From assembly GCA_945875845.1 (NCBI GenBank), contig CAMCMB010000046.1, positions 1 through 55,830 on the forward strand: 55,830 bases of DNA, read 5' to 3'. The position numbers and the translations under genes are program-made. Of the stretch, positions 34,592 to 43,232 are shown one piece after another (positions within the stretch are counted from its first letter, which is position 1; each line of letters opens with the position of its first letter). Under the pieces are notes generated by a model that did not search any database, was not told where the DNA came from, and was given only the letters and a program-made list of their open reading frames with translations. This stretch comes from Pirellula staleyi DSM 6068 (GTDB taxonomy: Bacteria > Planctomycetota > Planctomycetia > Pirellulales > Pirellulaceae).

Positions 34592-34975
34592 ATGGCAAAA
34601 ACGGAAAACGCAGGGGAACAAGGCGTTGCGGTCGACCGGCGCAGAGGCAGTCGTCGTACGACGACGGAGGTAGATGAAGCGCAAGTTCGAGCGATGATCG
34701 CTAAAGAAAAGAAAAGCGCAAAAACACAACGCCGCCGCCAAATTGACCCAACGACTTGCGAACGGGACTACTCAAACGACGAGGTGGAGTTCATGCAAGC
34801 CCTGGACGCCTACAAAAGAAAAAATGGTCGAATGTTTCCTACCTGTAGTGAAATACTTGAGGTTATGCGGGAGTTGGGCTACTCGCGGCCGGATCGAAAT
34901 GCGGGCGTCGTGGCATTAATCGATACAATCGAAGAAAAAATCTCAGAAACTCTCTCGCCCGAAAAGCTTTGCTAG
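34592..34975 (+). CDS. Small conserved basic protein (127 aa)
   Basis: Starts [10 protein letters not shown], with a long basic, charged part ([21 protein letters not shown]), then a folded C-terminus [20 protein letters not shown] followed by [19 protein letters not shown]. That last segment is typical of a family I recall from many planctomycetes, with no known function. It could bind nucleic acid given its charge, which is inference only. I chose the ATG at 34592; earlier in-frame codons from 34553 lack support. It is followed 177 bases later by the glycosyltransferase gene. Confidence 0.7.
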   Translation: MAKTENAGEQGVAVDRRRGSRRTTTEVDEAQVRAMIAKEKKSAKTQRRRQIDPTTCERDYSNDEVEFMQALDAYKRKNGRMFPTCSEILEVMRELGYSRPDRNAGVVALIDTIEEKISETLSPEKLC

Positions 34976-35152
34976 TCCGCAATTTGGATAAGTTGCGACC
35001 TGTGTTTTTCCACGTCTGACCCCTCAATCGTTGACCTTCACTTGCCTCGGTCTACAATGCCACTGTTCAAAAGGCATTTTGGACCTAGTGAACAGGTATT
35101 CCTGTCGAAGCAATTGGTAGATTTGACCTTGGGTCTAGGGCACGTGAAAACG

Positions 35153-35905
35153 ATGAGTAAACGATGGTTAGCAGCACTACCTGTCTATAATGAAGCGGGC
35201 TACGTCGACCAAGTCCTCAACGAGGTACTGAAATACGCGTCAAACGTTCTCGCTGTGAACGATGGTTCTATTGATGGAACGGGCGAATTGCTCGACGAAC
35301 GCACCGACATCGCGGTTGTTCATCATGACAAAAATCGCGGGTATGGGGCTGCGTTGAGGACCGCGTTTCAATATGCGATCGATGAGGGCTATGAATTCCT
35401 CGTCACACTCGATTGCGACGGGCAGCATCAACCCCAACGCATTCCTCGGTTTGTTTCCGCATGTCAAAATGCGGATATCGTGTCGGGTTCGCGCTATCTG
35501 AAAACCTACGACGGAGATAGTGTCCCGCCAGCCCAACGCCTTTTCATCAACAAACAAGTTACCAAGACGATCAACGATTTGTTCCATTGGAAACTGACCG
35601 ACACATTTTGCGGGTTCAAGGCATATCGAACTTCCTCGTTGAAGCAGTTCAATATCACAGTGGACGGGTATGCCATGCCATTAGAGCTATGGGCTCAAGC
35701 GGCAATGCTTGAGATGAAGATTTTGGAAGTTCCGGTACCGTTGATCTACCTCGACGAGAAGCGATCCTTTGGTGGAGCACTCGACGATGGTGGCGTTCGG
35801 CTTAAGTATTACAACCAAGTGATTGCCGAAAGTGTTCAGGCGATGCTCGCGCGAGGCTTCTCGTTACCGAAGGCAGCCACCAATGGCCGTGTGGAGTGCC
35901 CATAG
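35153..35905 (+). CDS. Family 2 glycosyltransferase
   Basis: A 250-aa GT2 enzyme that moves a sugar from a nucleotide donor, probably in the cytoplasm or at the inner membrane face. It begins WLAALPVYNEAGYVDQVLNE with VLAVNDGSIDGTGELL; the D-x-D motif is in LVTLDCDGQHQP, and LTDTFCGFKAYR is the acceptor-side region of polyprenol-type (DPM1-like) glycosyltransferases. No transmembrane segment was seen. The ATG at 35153 is the clear family start. The next gene overlaps its 3' end by 23 bases if started at 35883, so the two are coupled. Confidence 0.88.
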   Translation: MSKRWLAALPVYNEAGYVDQVLNEVLKYASNVLAVNDGSIDGTGELLDERTDIAVVHHDKNRGYGAALRTAFQYAIDEGYEFLVTLDCDGQHQPQRIPRFVSACQNADIVSGSRYLKTYDGDSVPPAQRLFINKQVTKTINDLFHWKLTDTFCGFKAYRTSSLKQFNITVDGYAMPLELWAQAAMLEMKILEVPVPLIYLDEKRSFGGALDDGGVRLKYYNQVIAESVQAMLARGFSLPKAATNGRVECP

Positions 35906-37598
35906 CGTGTCTATCGTGGCCCGAAATGGCCAGCGGTCCTTCAAAGTTCCCAAAGAGAATAATCGTTTTCTTTGTTGGCCATCGGCGAATGAGTCCCAGG
36001 TCCTGATCGATGGCAATCGCGCCCTCTTCGCAGGGGCCGGCACGCCCCGATGGATTGCCCACCTGCGTCATCAAGCCCGAGGCGAAGCAATCCGAGTAGC
36101 CTCCAAATACACCTCCGAGTATGCGGCATCTCGGATGAACGCCAACGCTCGCGTGGAGTTAGAAAGGTCGCAGCTCATTTTGGGTGGGCATCAACCCGAG
36201 CTCTTTCATCCAGGCGTCTGGTTCAAAAATTTCCTGCTTGCCAAAATTGGTCAACAAACGGGCTCGACCAGTTTGCATGTCATCATCGACCACGATACGG
36301 CTCGCTCCGATTCGTTACGGGTTCCGAGTAGCAGCGATGCCACAAGCAACGGTCAATCGCATCGACAGTATTTCCAAAAATCAGTTCCATTGCCAATTCG
36401 ACTGGATTCGCAATCGAGGATGTCCTGGCATGCCACTCGAACACGGTTTTCGAGCAGCGAAGCTTGGCAAGAAACGAAGCGTCAGATTACGGAATCGCTT
36501 GCGAGTTGCGGCTTGGAGGCATCGATACTGGCAGAAAGGTCCAGGCTGTTGGAGACTTGCATTCGCGACTGCGCGAATTTCAGTGACGCATTTTCTCGGT
36601 TTCGGCATCTCATCGAACTGGATAACGGTATTTGCAACTTGGAAGTACCGCTCGGGCAGCTTTGTCAAGAGCCCGCTTTTGGCGTGTTCGTTCACCACTG
36701 TGCTCGAAATGCGGAGGACCTTTGGTTGTCCTACAACGAATGTCGAACAGCCTATCGAGAGCGGCATGGAATCCGCAATCCAGTTCAGCCGGTGATCGAG
36801 TTGCAGCGTGAGAGGCATTGCATCGAATTGCCATTTTGGATCTATCGAGAGGGAGGGGAAACCCTGGTGGATCGCCAACGATTGTGGATCGCTCGGGCCG
36901 GTGGAGAGTCGTTGATTCTATGCAATCATGCCAACCCAGACCGACGGACGATCACGGTCGAGCTGCCTCTGGATGAATCGAAACTGACCTCGGTTTGGCA
37001 GGACATCGGGGACAGCGGCGTCTGTATTCGCCCGCGTGCGTTGATGACTACCATGTATCTTCGTTGTTTCTTGGCAGATTTGTTTGTGCATGGAATAGGT
37101 GGTGGAACCTACGACGAATTGACCGACGCAATCATCGCGCGATGGTTAGGCATCCAACAAGCGCCGGTTTACTTGACGAGCTCGGCATCGCTACATCTTC
37201 CGTTAGAAGATCGGTCGGAGGATTCCGTAGAGGAAGATTGGTCGGAGAATCTCCGAGAGTTGCAATTGATTCGCTCGGCCCCAGAGCGGTATTTAGATCG
37301 ATCCCTCGAGCCTTGTCGAAGACTGTTCGAGGAACATGCCAAGTTGCTTTCGACGATACCGCAGCGAGGCAACAAGCGACCGTGGCATCAACAGATGGTT
37401 CAAATCAAGCACCGCATTGAGGATGCCATCATCGCTCCAAAACGTTTGGCGTTTTCGAATCATGAAAGGCTGTTGCGGGAAAGACAACAGGACAAGATCC
37501 GCAAGTCACGCGAATACTCTTTTGTATTATTCGAAGAGCAAGACGTCGTAGCGAGACTTTCAAGGCTTGCAGACGAAGCAATGGGCCCGCAAATTTAG
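35883..37598 (+). CDS. Large protein of unknown function, coupled to the glycosyltransferase
   Basis: About 571 residues with no recognised domain. LILGGHQPELFHPGVWFKNF followed by HVIIDHDTARSD resembles the order of motifs in BshC (bacillithiol synthesis cysteine-adding enzyme: GQQ...GP.Y..K, then DHDF), but the overall match looks weak and I do not claim that function. Starts are ambiguous: ATG 35883, or GTG 35907 directly after the glycosyltransferase stop; open frame extends to 35823. The segment RLLEERQQDKIRKSREY near the end is charged and helical. No signal peptide, so likely cytoplasmic. Confidence 0.6.
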   Translation: MAVWSAHSVSIVARNGQRSFKVPKENNRFLCWPSANESQVLIDGNRALFAGAGTPRWIAHLRHQARGEAIRVASKYTSEYAASRMNANARVELERSQLILGGHQPELFHPGVWFKNFLLAKIGQQTGSTSLHVIIDHDTARSDSLRVPSSSDATSNGQSHRQYFQKSVPLPIRLDSQSRMSWHATRTRFSSSEAWQETKRQITESLASCGLEASILAERSRLLETCIRDCANFSDAFSRFRHLIELDNGICNLEVPLGQLCQEPAFGVFVHHCARNAEDLWLSYNECRTAYRERHGIRNPVQPVIELQRERHCIELPFWIYREGGETLVDRQRLWIARAGGESLILCNHANPDRRTITVELPLDESKLTSVWQDIGDSGVCIRPRALMTTMYLRCFLADLFVHGIGGGTYDELTDAIIARWLGIQQAPVYLTSSASLHLPLEDRSEDSVEEDWSENLRELQLIRSAPERYLDRSLEPCRRLFEEHAKLLSTIPQRGNKRPWHQQMVQIKHRIEDAIIAPKRLAFSNHERLLRERQQDKIRKSREYSFVLFEEQDVVARLSRLADEAMGPQI

Positions 37599-37612
37599 GT
37601 CGCGCGCTAGCC

Positions 37613-37800
37613 CTCTGCTTGTTCCGTGAGTTCCCATTCAACGCAAGCGCAGCGAGCGTACCTGCCCCAACGACCTTGTGTCGTTGGACAGTGAGTCTGG
37701 TCCGCTAAACCGGAGGGACGCTCCGCAGCGGTCCCGGCCCCCATGTGCTTGCCACATGGGTGAGGAAAGTTCCCTCGGCAGGAGCCTCGCTCTCCCATTT
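37613..37800. repeat. Cluster of palindromes with a GAGGCTCCTGCC-family right arm
   Basis: The gap between the 571-aa gene and the esterase gene holds CGACCTTGTGTCG, a hairpin CCCATGTG-CTTGC-CACATGGG (about 37739-37760), and CTCGGCAGGAGCCTCGCTCTCCC (37773-37795), the right arm of the family seen at 6401. Its usual left arm is missing. Confidence 0.6.
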
Positions 37801-37958
37801 GTCCCAATGATTTGTTGGGTCCAAAAGCGAGTCGGTGCCCTCCGCGCCCATGACCACCACCCAGCGATTTGTGGTTTCCTCGCCGCGTCGAGCGAATTGT
37901 AGCTATAATTCCACTGCTCCCCCTTGAAACCTCTCCAACCACGTTCGGATGTCCCACC

Positions 37959-38849
37959 ATGATTCGTTTCGCGCGCGCTTTTGGTCATCTTCGATTCACT
38001 TTGGCAATCCTGGCATTGCTCCCGGCAAGCCACAAGTTGTTGGCAGATCCGCCCGATTCCGTGCTATGGGAAGAAGGTGTCGTGTATTCGACCCCCGCAG
38101 GCGAATCGCTCGCGATGAACATCGCACGACCGAAAGTGCAAAACGATCTTCTACCAGCGGTGATCTGCATCCATGGAGGTGGATTTCGAGCCGGTAAGCG
38201 AGAGAGCTACGACGCTTTGTGTGTCAAATTGGCTGAGCAGGGCTTTGTCGCAGCGACAGTGACGTACCGTTTGGCTCCGAAACATCCGTTCCCGGCTGCC
38301 GTTCACGATTGCAAAGCTGCGGTGCGTTGGTTGCGGGCCAATGCCGGCAAATACCAAATCGATCCCAATAAGATCGGGGTTACCGGCGGAAGTGCTGGCG
38401 GCCATTTGGCCCAGTTCTTGGGCGTCACCGCGAATGTGCCTCAGTTTGAAGGAACCGGCGGAAATCCAGAGCAATCAAGCCATGTTGCCTGCGTGGTCAA
38501 CGTCTATGGCCCGAGCGATTTCACCCAGTCCTATGGCAAGAGTGTCGACGCTCACGAAGTTCTGCCGCTATGGTTTGGCGGCAATCTGGAAACCGAGCGC
38601 AAACGTCACATCATCGGCAGCCCGCTGTACTGGGTCACACCTGACGCGGCGCCCACCCTTTGCATCCATGGCACCGAAGACAAGTACGTGGCCCATGAAC
38701 AAGCAGTCTGGATGACCGAAAAACTAAGTGCAGCCGCGGTCGATGCCGAATTGCTCACGCTCGAAGGTGCCGGGCACGGTTTCAAAGGCGCCGACGCAGA
38801 GAAAGCCGAAAAAGCGTTGCTCGAATATTTCCGAAAGCGATTGAAGTAG
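37959..38849 (+). CDS. Secreted alpha/beta hydrolase (carboxylesterase/BD-FAE-like)
   Basis: A 296-aa exported esterase. The signal peptide MIRFARAFGHLRFTLAILAL ends near LLADPPDSV. Oxyanion-hole motif ICIHGGGFRAGKR, catalytic Ser in GVTGGSAGGHLAQFLG, Asp in CIHGTEDKYVA and His in EGAGHGFKGAD give a full triad. This layout matches hormone-sensitive-lipase-like and bifunctional acetyl xylan/feruloyl esterase relatives, common in planctomycete polysaccharide degradation. The ATG at 37959 is chosen for the signal peptide; open frame reaches 37869. Confidence 0.9.
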   Translation: MIRFARAFGHLRFTLAILALLPASHKLLADPPDSVLWEEGVVYSTPAGESLAMNIARPKVQNDLLPAVICIHGGGFRAGKRESYDALCVKLAEQGFVAATVTYRLAPKHPFPAAVHDCKAAVRWLRANAGKYQIDPNKIGVTGGSAGGHLAQFLGVTANVPQFEGTGGNPEQSSHVACVVNVYGPSDFTQSYGKSVDAHEVLPLWFGGNLETERKRHIIGSPLYWVTPDAAPTLCIHGTEDKYVAHEQAVWMTEKLSAAAVDAELLTLEGAGHGFKGADAEKAEKALLEYFRKRLK

Positions 38850-38879
38850 GTGTCGTACACCTTCCCACCGGCACCACCA

Positions 38880-39491
38880 TCAGACCTTACGCGGGGTCCT
38901 TACTCGCCACCGTCGCAACATCAATGCGCCGACAGAGGTGCCACCTAGCAGCAGCAACGTGGTCGGTTCCGGTACTGCCGTGATCTGAAAGGATACCCCT
39001 ACACCCGTCGAGGTAATCGGCCCCAGAACTACATCATTAAAATTCAAATCACCCACCGGCAACGTAATGTTAAACTTCGATCCCACGGCTAAACCCGCAG
39101 TGGAGAGTAAGACGCTTCCAAGCTGAACATCCGTGGTCCCGATGGTAAGTGGGGGATTTGAGGCGTCTGAAGCACTCGTCGCGAACGCTTGTCCTGGCGT
39201 CGACGTGTAATCAATGGTACGACTGCCTAAAACGATTAGACTGCCTGCAGTAAATGTTCCTTGTGTGCCATCTCCCGCTCCGGCAAGCAGATTGAAATCG
39301 AATCCACTCATCGTCAGGGTGCGTGAATCACTGGGATCCTTGCGTACGAAGATGTCAAAAACGAACGTGCCTCCTGCCGGAATGTCAACGGTGGTTGGCC
39401 CGCCCGTTCCGCCCACGCTAAAAATGACATCGGCATTAGCTGTCTGGACAAGACTCAAAGCGACGATCACACTAGAAAAAACTTTCAACAT
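38880..39491 (-). CDS. PEP-CTERM sorting-domain protein
   Basis: A 203-aa exported protein. It has a signal peptide (MLKVFSSVIVALSLVQTANA), a cohesin/choice-of-anchor-like beta domain (VDIPAGGTFVFDIFVRKDP, GFDFNLLAGAGDGTQGTF), and the C-terminal VPEPTTLLLLGGTSVGALML plus RRWR. The PEP motif, hydrophobic helix and arginines are the recognition tag for exosortase/archaeosortase-type membrane processing, which couples export to surface attachment. The ATG at 39491 begins one base after the stop codon of the FG-GAP gene, so translation is coupled. No exosortase gene is in the window. Confidence 0.92.
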   Translation of the reverse strand: MLKVFSSVIVALSLVQTANADVIFSVGGTGGPTTVDIPAGGTFVFDIFVRKDPSDSRTLTMSGFDFNLLAGAGDGTQGTFTAGSLIVLGSRTIDYTSTPGQAFATSASDASNPPLTIGTTDVQLGSVLLSTAGLAVGSKFNITLPVGDLNFNDVVLGPITSTGVGVSFQITAVPEPTTLLLLGGTSVGALMLRRWRVRTPRKV

Positions 39492-39492
39492 T

Positions 39493-42400
39493 CTAACTAA
39501 ACCTTTTTTTTGCAAACTCTGAGAAAAATGCGTCAATGATTCCAATCGCTCGGTCAGTATCCCTCGTCTTCTGTTTCTCTTCTTGCATCGGACCGTAAAC
39601 CAAAAACTGTTTAGGCAACTTGGCTGGAAATTGAGAAGTCCTCGGTACGGAGTAGTCCAATCCCGTCCAACGCGGTCCTATCGTTGCAAACATTCCAATT
39701 GCTTCCATCGGAATGGGTTTCGGAGTTGCGGGATTCATGGGTGGCAGCACAGCCATCGGACTCGGGCTGCCTTCGCCTTCCTCGGACGAACCGGACGCCG
39801 GAATCGTGATATCTCTCAATAGAATCGTACTCGAGACTCGCACTTGTACGAATGAAAGGTCTACCGATGTGATTCGCCGGTCCTTGTTGACATCCCGGTC
39901 GTCATTGACCGATACGATCGAACTCGATACTGCGGATTGAACTGCCGATTGGTCTGCTGAGGTTACGCGATACGGTGTAGCTCCGTTCACTTCACCCAAT
40001 GCATGACCTAAGTAGTAGACTTCTCGGTTGACCAAGCCAGTGTTCGCATTCGCCTTGACAATGATTTGCAACCAAGTGTTCTGGATGGCGTTATCCGCCC
40101 AAGCCAGACGAATGCGGGCAGGTGTTGTGACTGTGCCAGGCGTCACGTCAATCAATGTGGGGGCAGGTGCAGCAGCCCAAGTGCTCGGCGTCACCAGTCC
40201 GGTGGCATTCGCAGGTGCCACTCGGAAAGTAAAGTCCGAGGCCGTCAAGCTTGTGCTCACCAACCCAGCCACATCCAAAACCACCCCGTTGATCCCCCGT
40301 GTATACCCAATCACATTGGCAAACGTCGTCGATTGCGGTGCGGTCCCAGCCCGGAGCAAGACTTTGACTGAGTTCAACGCGGCTGGAACCCCGCCAATAC
40401 TTTCGAAACCCGAGCCTTTGTAGTAAACTTGGCGATTGGTAACAGCCACCAAAGCATCGACTGTAAAGGTCACGGATGAAATGTTGGTACCATCGGTGGC
40501 CGTAATGGTTATTTGCTGTCCGACCATTTTTGTCGAAGGAGTCATCGACCAGGACCATGTACCGTTGGCATTCTTGACAACGTCGCCAAGCGATGCGGTC
40601 AAGATGACCGAGCCATTTTGCGATTCCGGATCGCTCCATGTTCCTATGTTCGATAATTGCGAAAGGACATTGCCTGTCACATTGGCGAGGCTGCGAGTCA
40701 ACACGACCGGCTCGTCAACGTCCGTTACGTAGAGCGTTAATGACTTGATCGTCGAAAGCCCACCCGAGTCCGTCGAGCGGACACGGACCGAGTAGCTCGG
40801 TTTGGCTTCATAGTCTAGGACTTCGCCTTGCTTGATGTAGATCTTGTCACCCACGATTACGAATTTCGCATTATCGGCATCACCGGGACCTGTCACCAAG
40901 TCATAAACGTAGGAATCGCCTGGGTCGAGGTCGATTGTGCTCAACTGCCCAAAGAGCAAGTCCGTCGCCGTGCTTGTGTTCTCAAGCACGATGTTTTGAT
41001 TGAAAGCAATGTCCGTCGGAGGAATGTTAATGACTGTGGCGACTTTGAGTATTGCCTCGCCCTGGGTCAATACGCGGTAGGTGATCGAATCGATGACTTC
41101 ATCTGCTCCGCGTGTCCAGCCGCCCCCCAGTAAGACATTATCACCCATGTTTCCGTTCACCAGCAGCGTGTTGGACTCGCTGCTGATGTTAAGGACTTCA
41201 AGTTGATTCAAAGTCAGCGTGTTATTGCCGCTGCCAGTGATGTCGATCTGTTCGATTCCAACGATGCGATTATCGCCAATGGCCGTTAAGTCGAGGTTGA
41301 GTCCGCTGCCGTCGAGTCGCAACGTATCGGTACCCGTCCCGCCGACGATGCGTTCGAAGTCCACGGCACTGATCGCCAGAATATCGTTGCCCTGTCCTCC
41401 GAGGAGCACATCGGCTCCACCGTTTCCGACAAGTGTATCGTTCCCACCAGCGCCGTTGAGTATCTCGGCGGAGGTGGTGCCGGTAATGTTGTTACTAGCC
41501 GAGGTCCCGAGGTTGGCTGCCAAGATCGAACTGGTAAAGCTGTTCCCGCCGAAGAGCACGTAGCTCTCACCCGCTGACGATTTCGCGTTTCCCGACGCAT
41601 CGGCAGTGAAGGCCCCGATGATCAGGTCGTCGAAGCCGTCCCCGTTTACGTCACCCGCGCTGCTCACCGATCTGCCGCTGAAGTCTTTCAAATCCGCGCC
41701 GAAGATCGTGATCCCGACCGTCCCCAGGTTAGCTAGATCGATCGTCAGCGGCAGCGAGGTACCGCCGAAGATCACGTAGCTGTCACCCGCGTACGATTTG
41801 GCGTTGCCCGACGCATCGGCAAAGCTGGCTCCGATGAGCAGGTCGTCGAAGCCGTCCCCGTTCACATCCCCAGCGCTGCAGACGGATATGCCGCTCGAGT
41901 CACTTACGTCCGCGCCGAAGATCTTGATCCCGGCCGTCCCCAGGTTGGCCAGATCGATTGTCGGCGGCATCGAGACACCGCCGAAGATCACGTAGCTCTC
42001 ACCCGCATCCGATTTGGCGTTGCCCGAGGCATCGGCTTTGAAGGCTCCAATGATCAGGTCGTCGAAGCCATCCCCGTTCACGTCTCCCGCGCTGCTCACC
42101 GACCTGCCGCTCTGGTCACCAGCGTCCCCGCCGAAGATCTTGATCCCGGCCGTCCCCAGGTTGGCCAGATCGATCACCGTCGGCAGCAAGGCACCGCCGA
42201 AGATCACATAGCTCTCGCCCGCATCCAACTTGGTATTGCCCGATGCATCGGCAAGGTAGGCACCGATGAGCAGGTCGTGGAAGCCGTCCCCGTTTACATC
42301 TCCCGCCCTGCTTACCGAAAAACCGCTCCGGTCACCGGTGTCCGCGCCGAAGATGGTGATCCCGGCGGAGCCGAGCGTGGCCAGGTCGATCGTCGGCGTC

Positions 42401-43176
42401 GCGGACCAGTTCGACTTGCCGAAGATCACGTAACTCTCACCCGCATCCAATTTGGCATTGCTCGATGCATCGGCACTGCTGGCCCCGATGATCAGGTCGT
42501 CGAAGCCGTCCCCGTTCACATCTCCCGCGCTGCTCACGGAATAGCCGCTCCCATCACCGGCGTCCGCGCCGAAGATCGTGATCCCGGCCGTCCCCAGGTT
42601 GGCCAGATCGATCGTCTGCGGCAGCGATGCTCCACCGAAGATCACGTAGCTTTCACCCGCCGACAATTTCAAGTTGCCCCATGCATCGGCAAGCTTGGCT
42701 CCGATGAGCAGATCGTCGAAGCCGTCCCCGTTCACGTCGCCCGCGCTGCTCACCGATATGCCACTCCAGTCACGGACCTCCGACCCGAAGATCGTGATCC
42801 CAGCCGTCCCCAGGTTAGCCAAATCGACCGTCGGTTGCAGCGAGGCACCGCCGAAGATCACGTAGCTCTCACCCGCCTGTGATTTCAAGTTGCCCGATGC
42901 AGCGGCACGGTATGCCCCGATGAGCAGGTCGTGGAAGCCGTCCCCGTTTACGTCACCCGCGCTGCTCACCGAAATGCCGCTCCAGTCATTCGCGTCTGCG
43001 CCGTAAATGGCGGAACCTTGTAGGGCCGTCAAAGTCGCCAAGTCGATAACGGTAAACAGGCGACGGTCTTCCATCCGTTCCACCAACAGTCGGCGGCGTG
43101 AGCGACTCGACTGTTGTCTTCGTTTGTTGGCTTGAAAAAGTTGTATTAGGTTGGAAAGTTGTTTTCGCGCGGTCAT
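39493..43176 (-). CDS. Giant surface protein: planctomycete export motif, seven FG-GAP repeats, calcium-binding and dockerin-like parts
   Basis: A 1227-aa protein. The N-terminus SRRRLLVERMEDRRLFTVID is the planctomycete extracellular (LEPR/RLL-type) motif. Seven FG-GAP (integrin alpha-type) repeats of about 72 residues follow, each with SVSSAGDVNGDGFDDLLIGA. Then comes GAGGNDTLVGNGGADVLLGG, a hemolysin-type calcium repeat, a cadherin-like stretch (LDYEAKPSYSVRVRSTDSG), and further beta-rich domains. Near the end VNDDRDVNKDRRITSVDLSF is a dockerin-like EF-hand. It probably works on or outside the cell surface. The stop codon lies one base before the start of the PEP-CTERM gene. Repeat structure is strong at DNA level too. 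Confidence 0.93.
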   Translation of the reverse strand: MTARKQLSNLIQLFQANKRRQQSSRSRRRLLVERMEDRRLFTVIDLATLTALQGSAIYGADANDWSGISVSSAGDVNGDGFHDLLIGAYRAAASGNLKSQAGESYVIFGGASLQPTVDLANLGTAGITIFGSEVRDWSGISVSSAGDVNGDGFDDLLIGAKLADAWGNLKLSAGESYVIFGGASLPQTIDLANLGTAGITIFGADAGDGSGYSVSSAGDVNGDGFDDLIIGASSADASSNAKLDAGESYVIFGKSNWSATPTIDLATLGSAGITIFGADTGDRSGFSVSRAGDVNGDGFHDLLIGAYLADASGNTKLDAGESYVIFGGALLPTVIDLANLGTAGIKIFGGDAGDQSGRSVSSAGDVNGDGFDDLIIGAFKADASGNAKSDAGESYVIFGGVSMPPTIDLANLGTAGIKIFGADVSDSSGISVCSAGDVNGDGFDDLLIGASFADASGNAKSYAGDSYVIFGGTSLPLTIDLANLGTVGITIFGADLKDFSGRSVSSAGDVNGDGFDDLIIGAFTADASGNAKSSAGESYVLFGGNSFTSSILAANLGTSASNNITGTTSAEILNGAGGNDTLVGNGGADVLLGGQGNDILAISAVDFERIVGGTGTDTLRLDGSGLNLDLTAIGDNRIVGIEQIDITGSGNNTLTLNQLEVLNISSESNTLLVNGNMGDNVLLGGGWTRGADEVIDSITYRVLTQGEAILKVATVINIPPTDIAFNQNIVLENTSTATDLLFGQLSTIDLDPGDSYVYDLVTGPGDADNAKFVIVGDKIYIKQGEVLDYEAKPSYSVRVRSTDSGGLSTIKSLTLYVTDVDEPVVLTRSLANVTGNVLSQLSNIGTWSDPESQNGSVILTASLGDVVKNANGTWSWSMTPSTKMVGQQITITATDGTNISSVTFTVDALVAVTNRQVYYKGSGFESIGGVPAALNSVKVLLRAGTAPQSTTFANVIGYTRGINGVVLDVAGLVSTSLTASDFTFRVAPANATGLVTPSTWAAAPAPTLIDVTPGTVTTPARIRLAWADNAIQNTWLQIIVKANANTGLVNREVYYLGHALGEVNGATPYRVTSADQSAVQSAVSSSIVSVNDDRDVNKDRRITSVDLSFVQVRVSSTILLRDITIPASGSSEEGEGSPSPMAVLPPMNPATPKPIPMEAIGMFATIGPRWTGLDYSVPRTSQFPAKLPKQFLVYGPMQEEKQKTRDTDRAIGIIDAFFSEFAKKRFS
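41560..42990 (-). repeat. Seven ~216-bp in-gene tandem repeats encoding the FG-GAP units
   Basis: The protein repeats are conserved in DNA: blocks such as CAGGTCGTCGAAGCCGTCCC and GAAGATCACGTAGCTCTCAC recur roughly every 216 bases, and neighbouring units are mostly identical. This makes the gene prone to gain or loss of units by recombination. The last unit (nearest 41560) is more diverged. Confidence 0.85.
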
Positions 43177-43232
43177 GTTGTTTCACGCTCGTAAATAAGA
43201 TTCATTACTTCCAAAGTATCGCTAGAAGGGGC

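Noticed and set aside
42277-42882. Plus-strand ORF of 201 codons inside the FG-GAP gene
   Set aside because: It is a shadow of the repeats on the opposite strand, and its own repetition follows from them.
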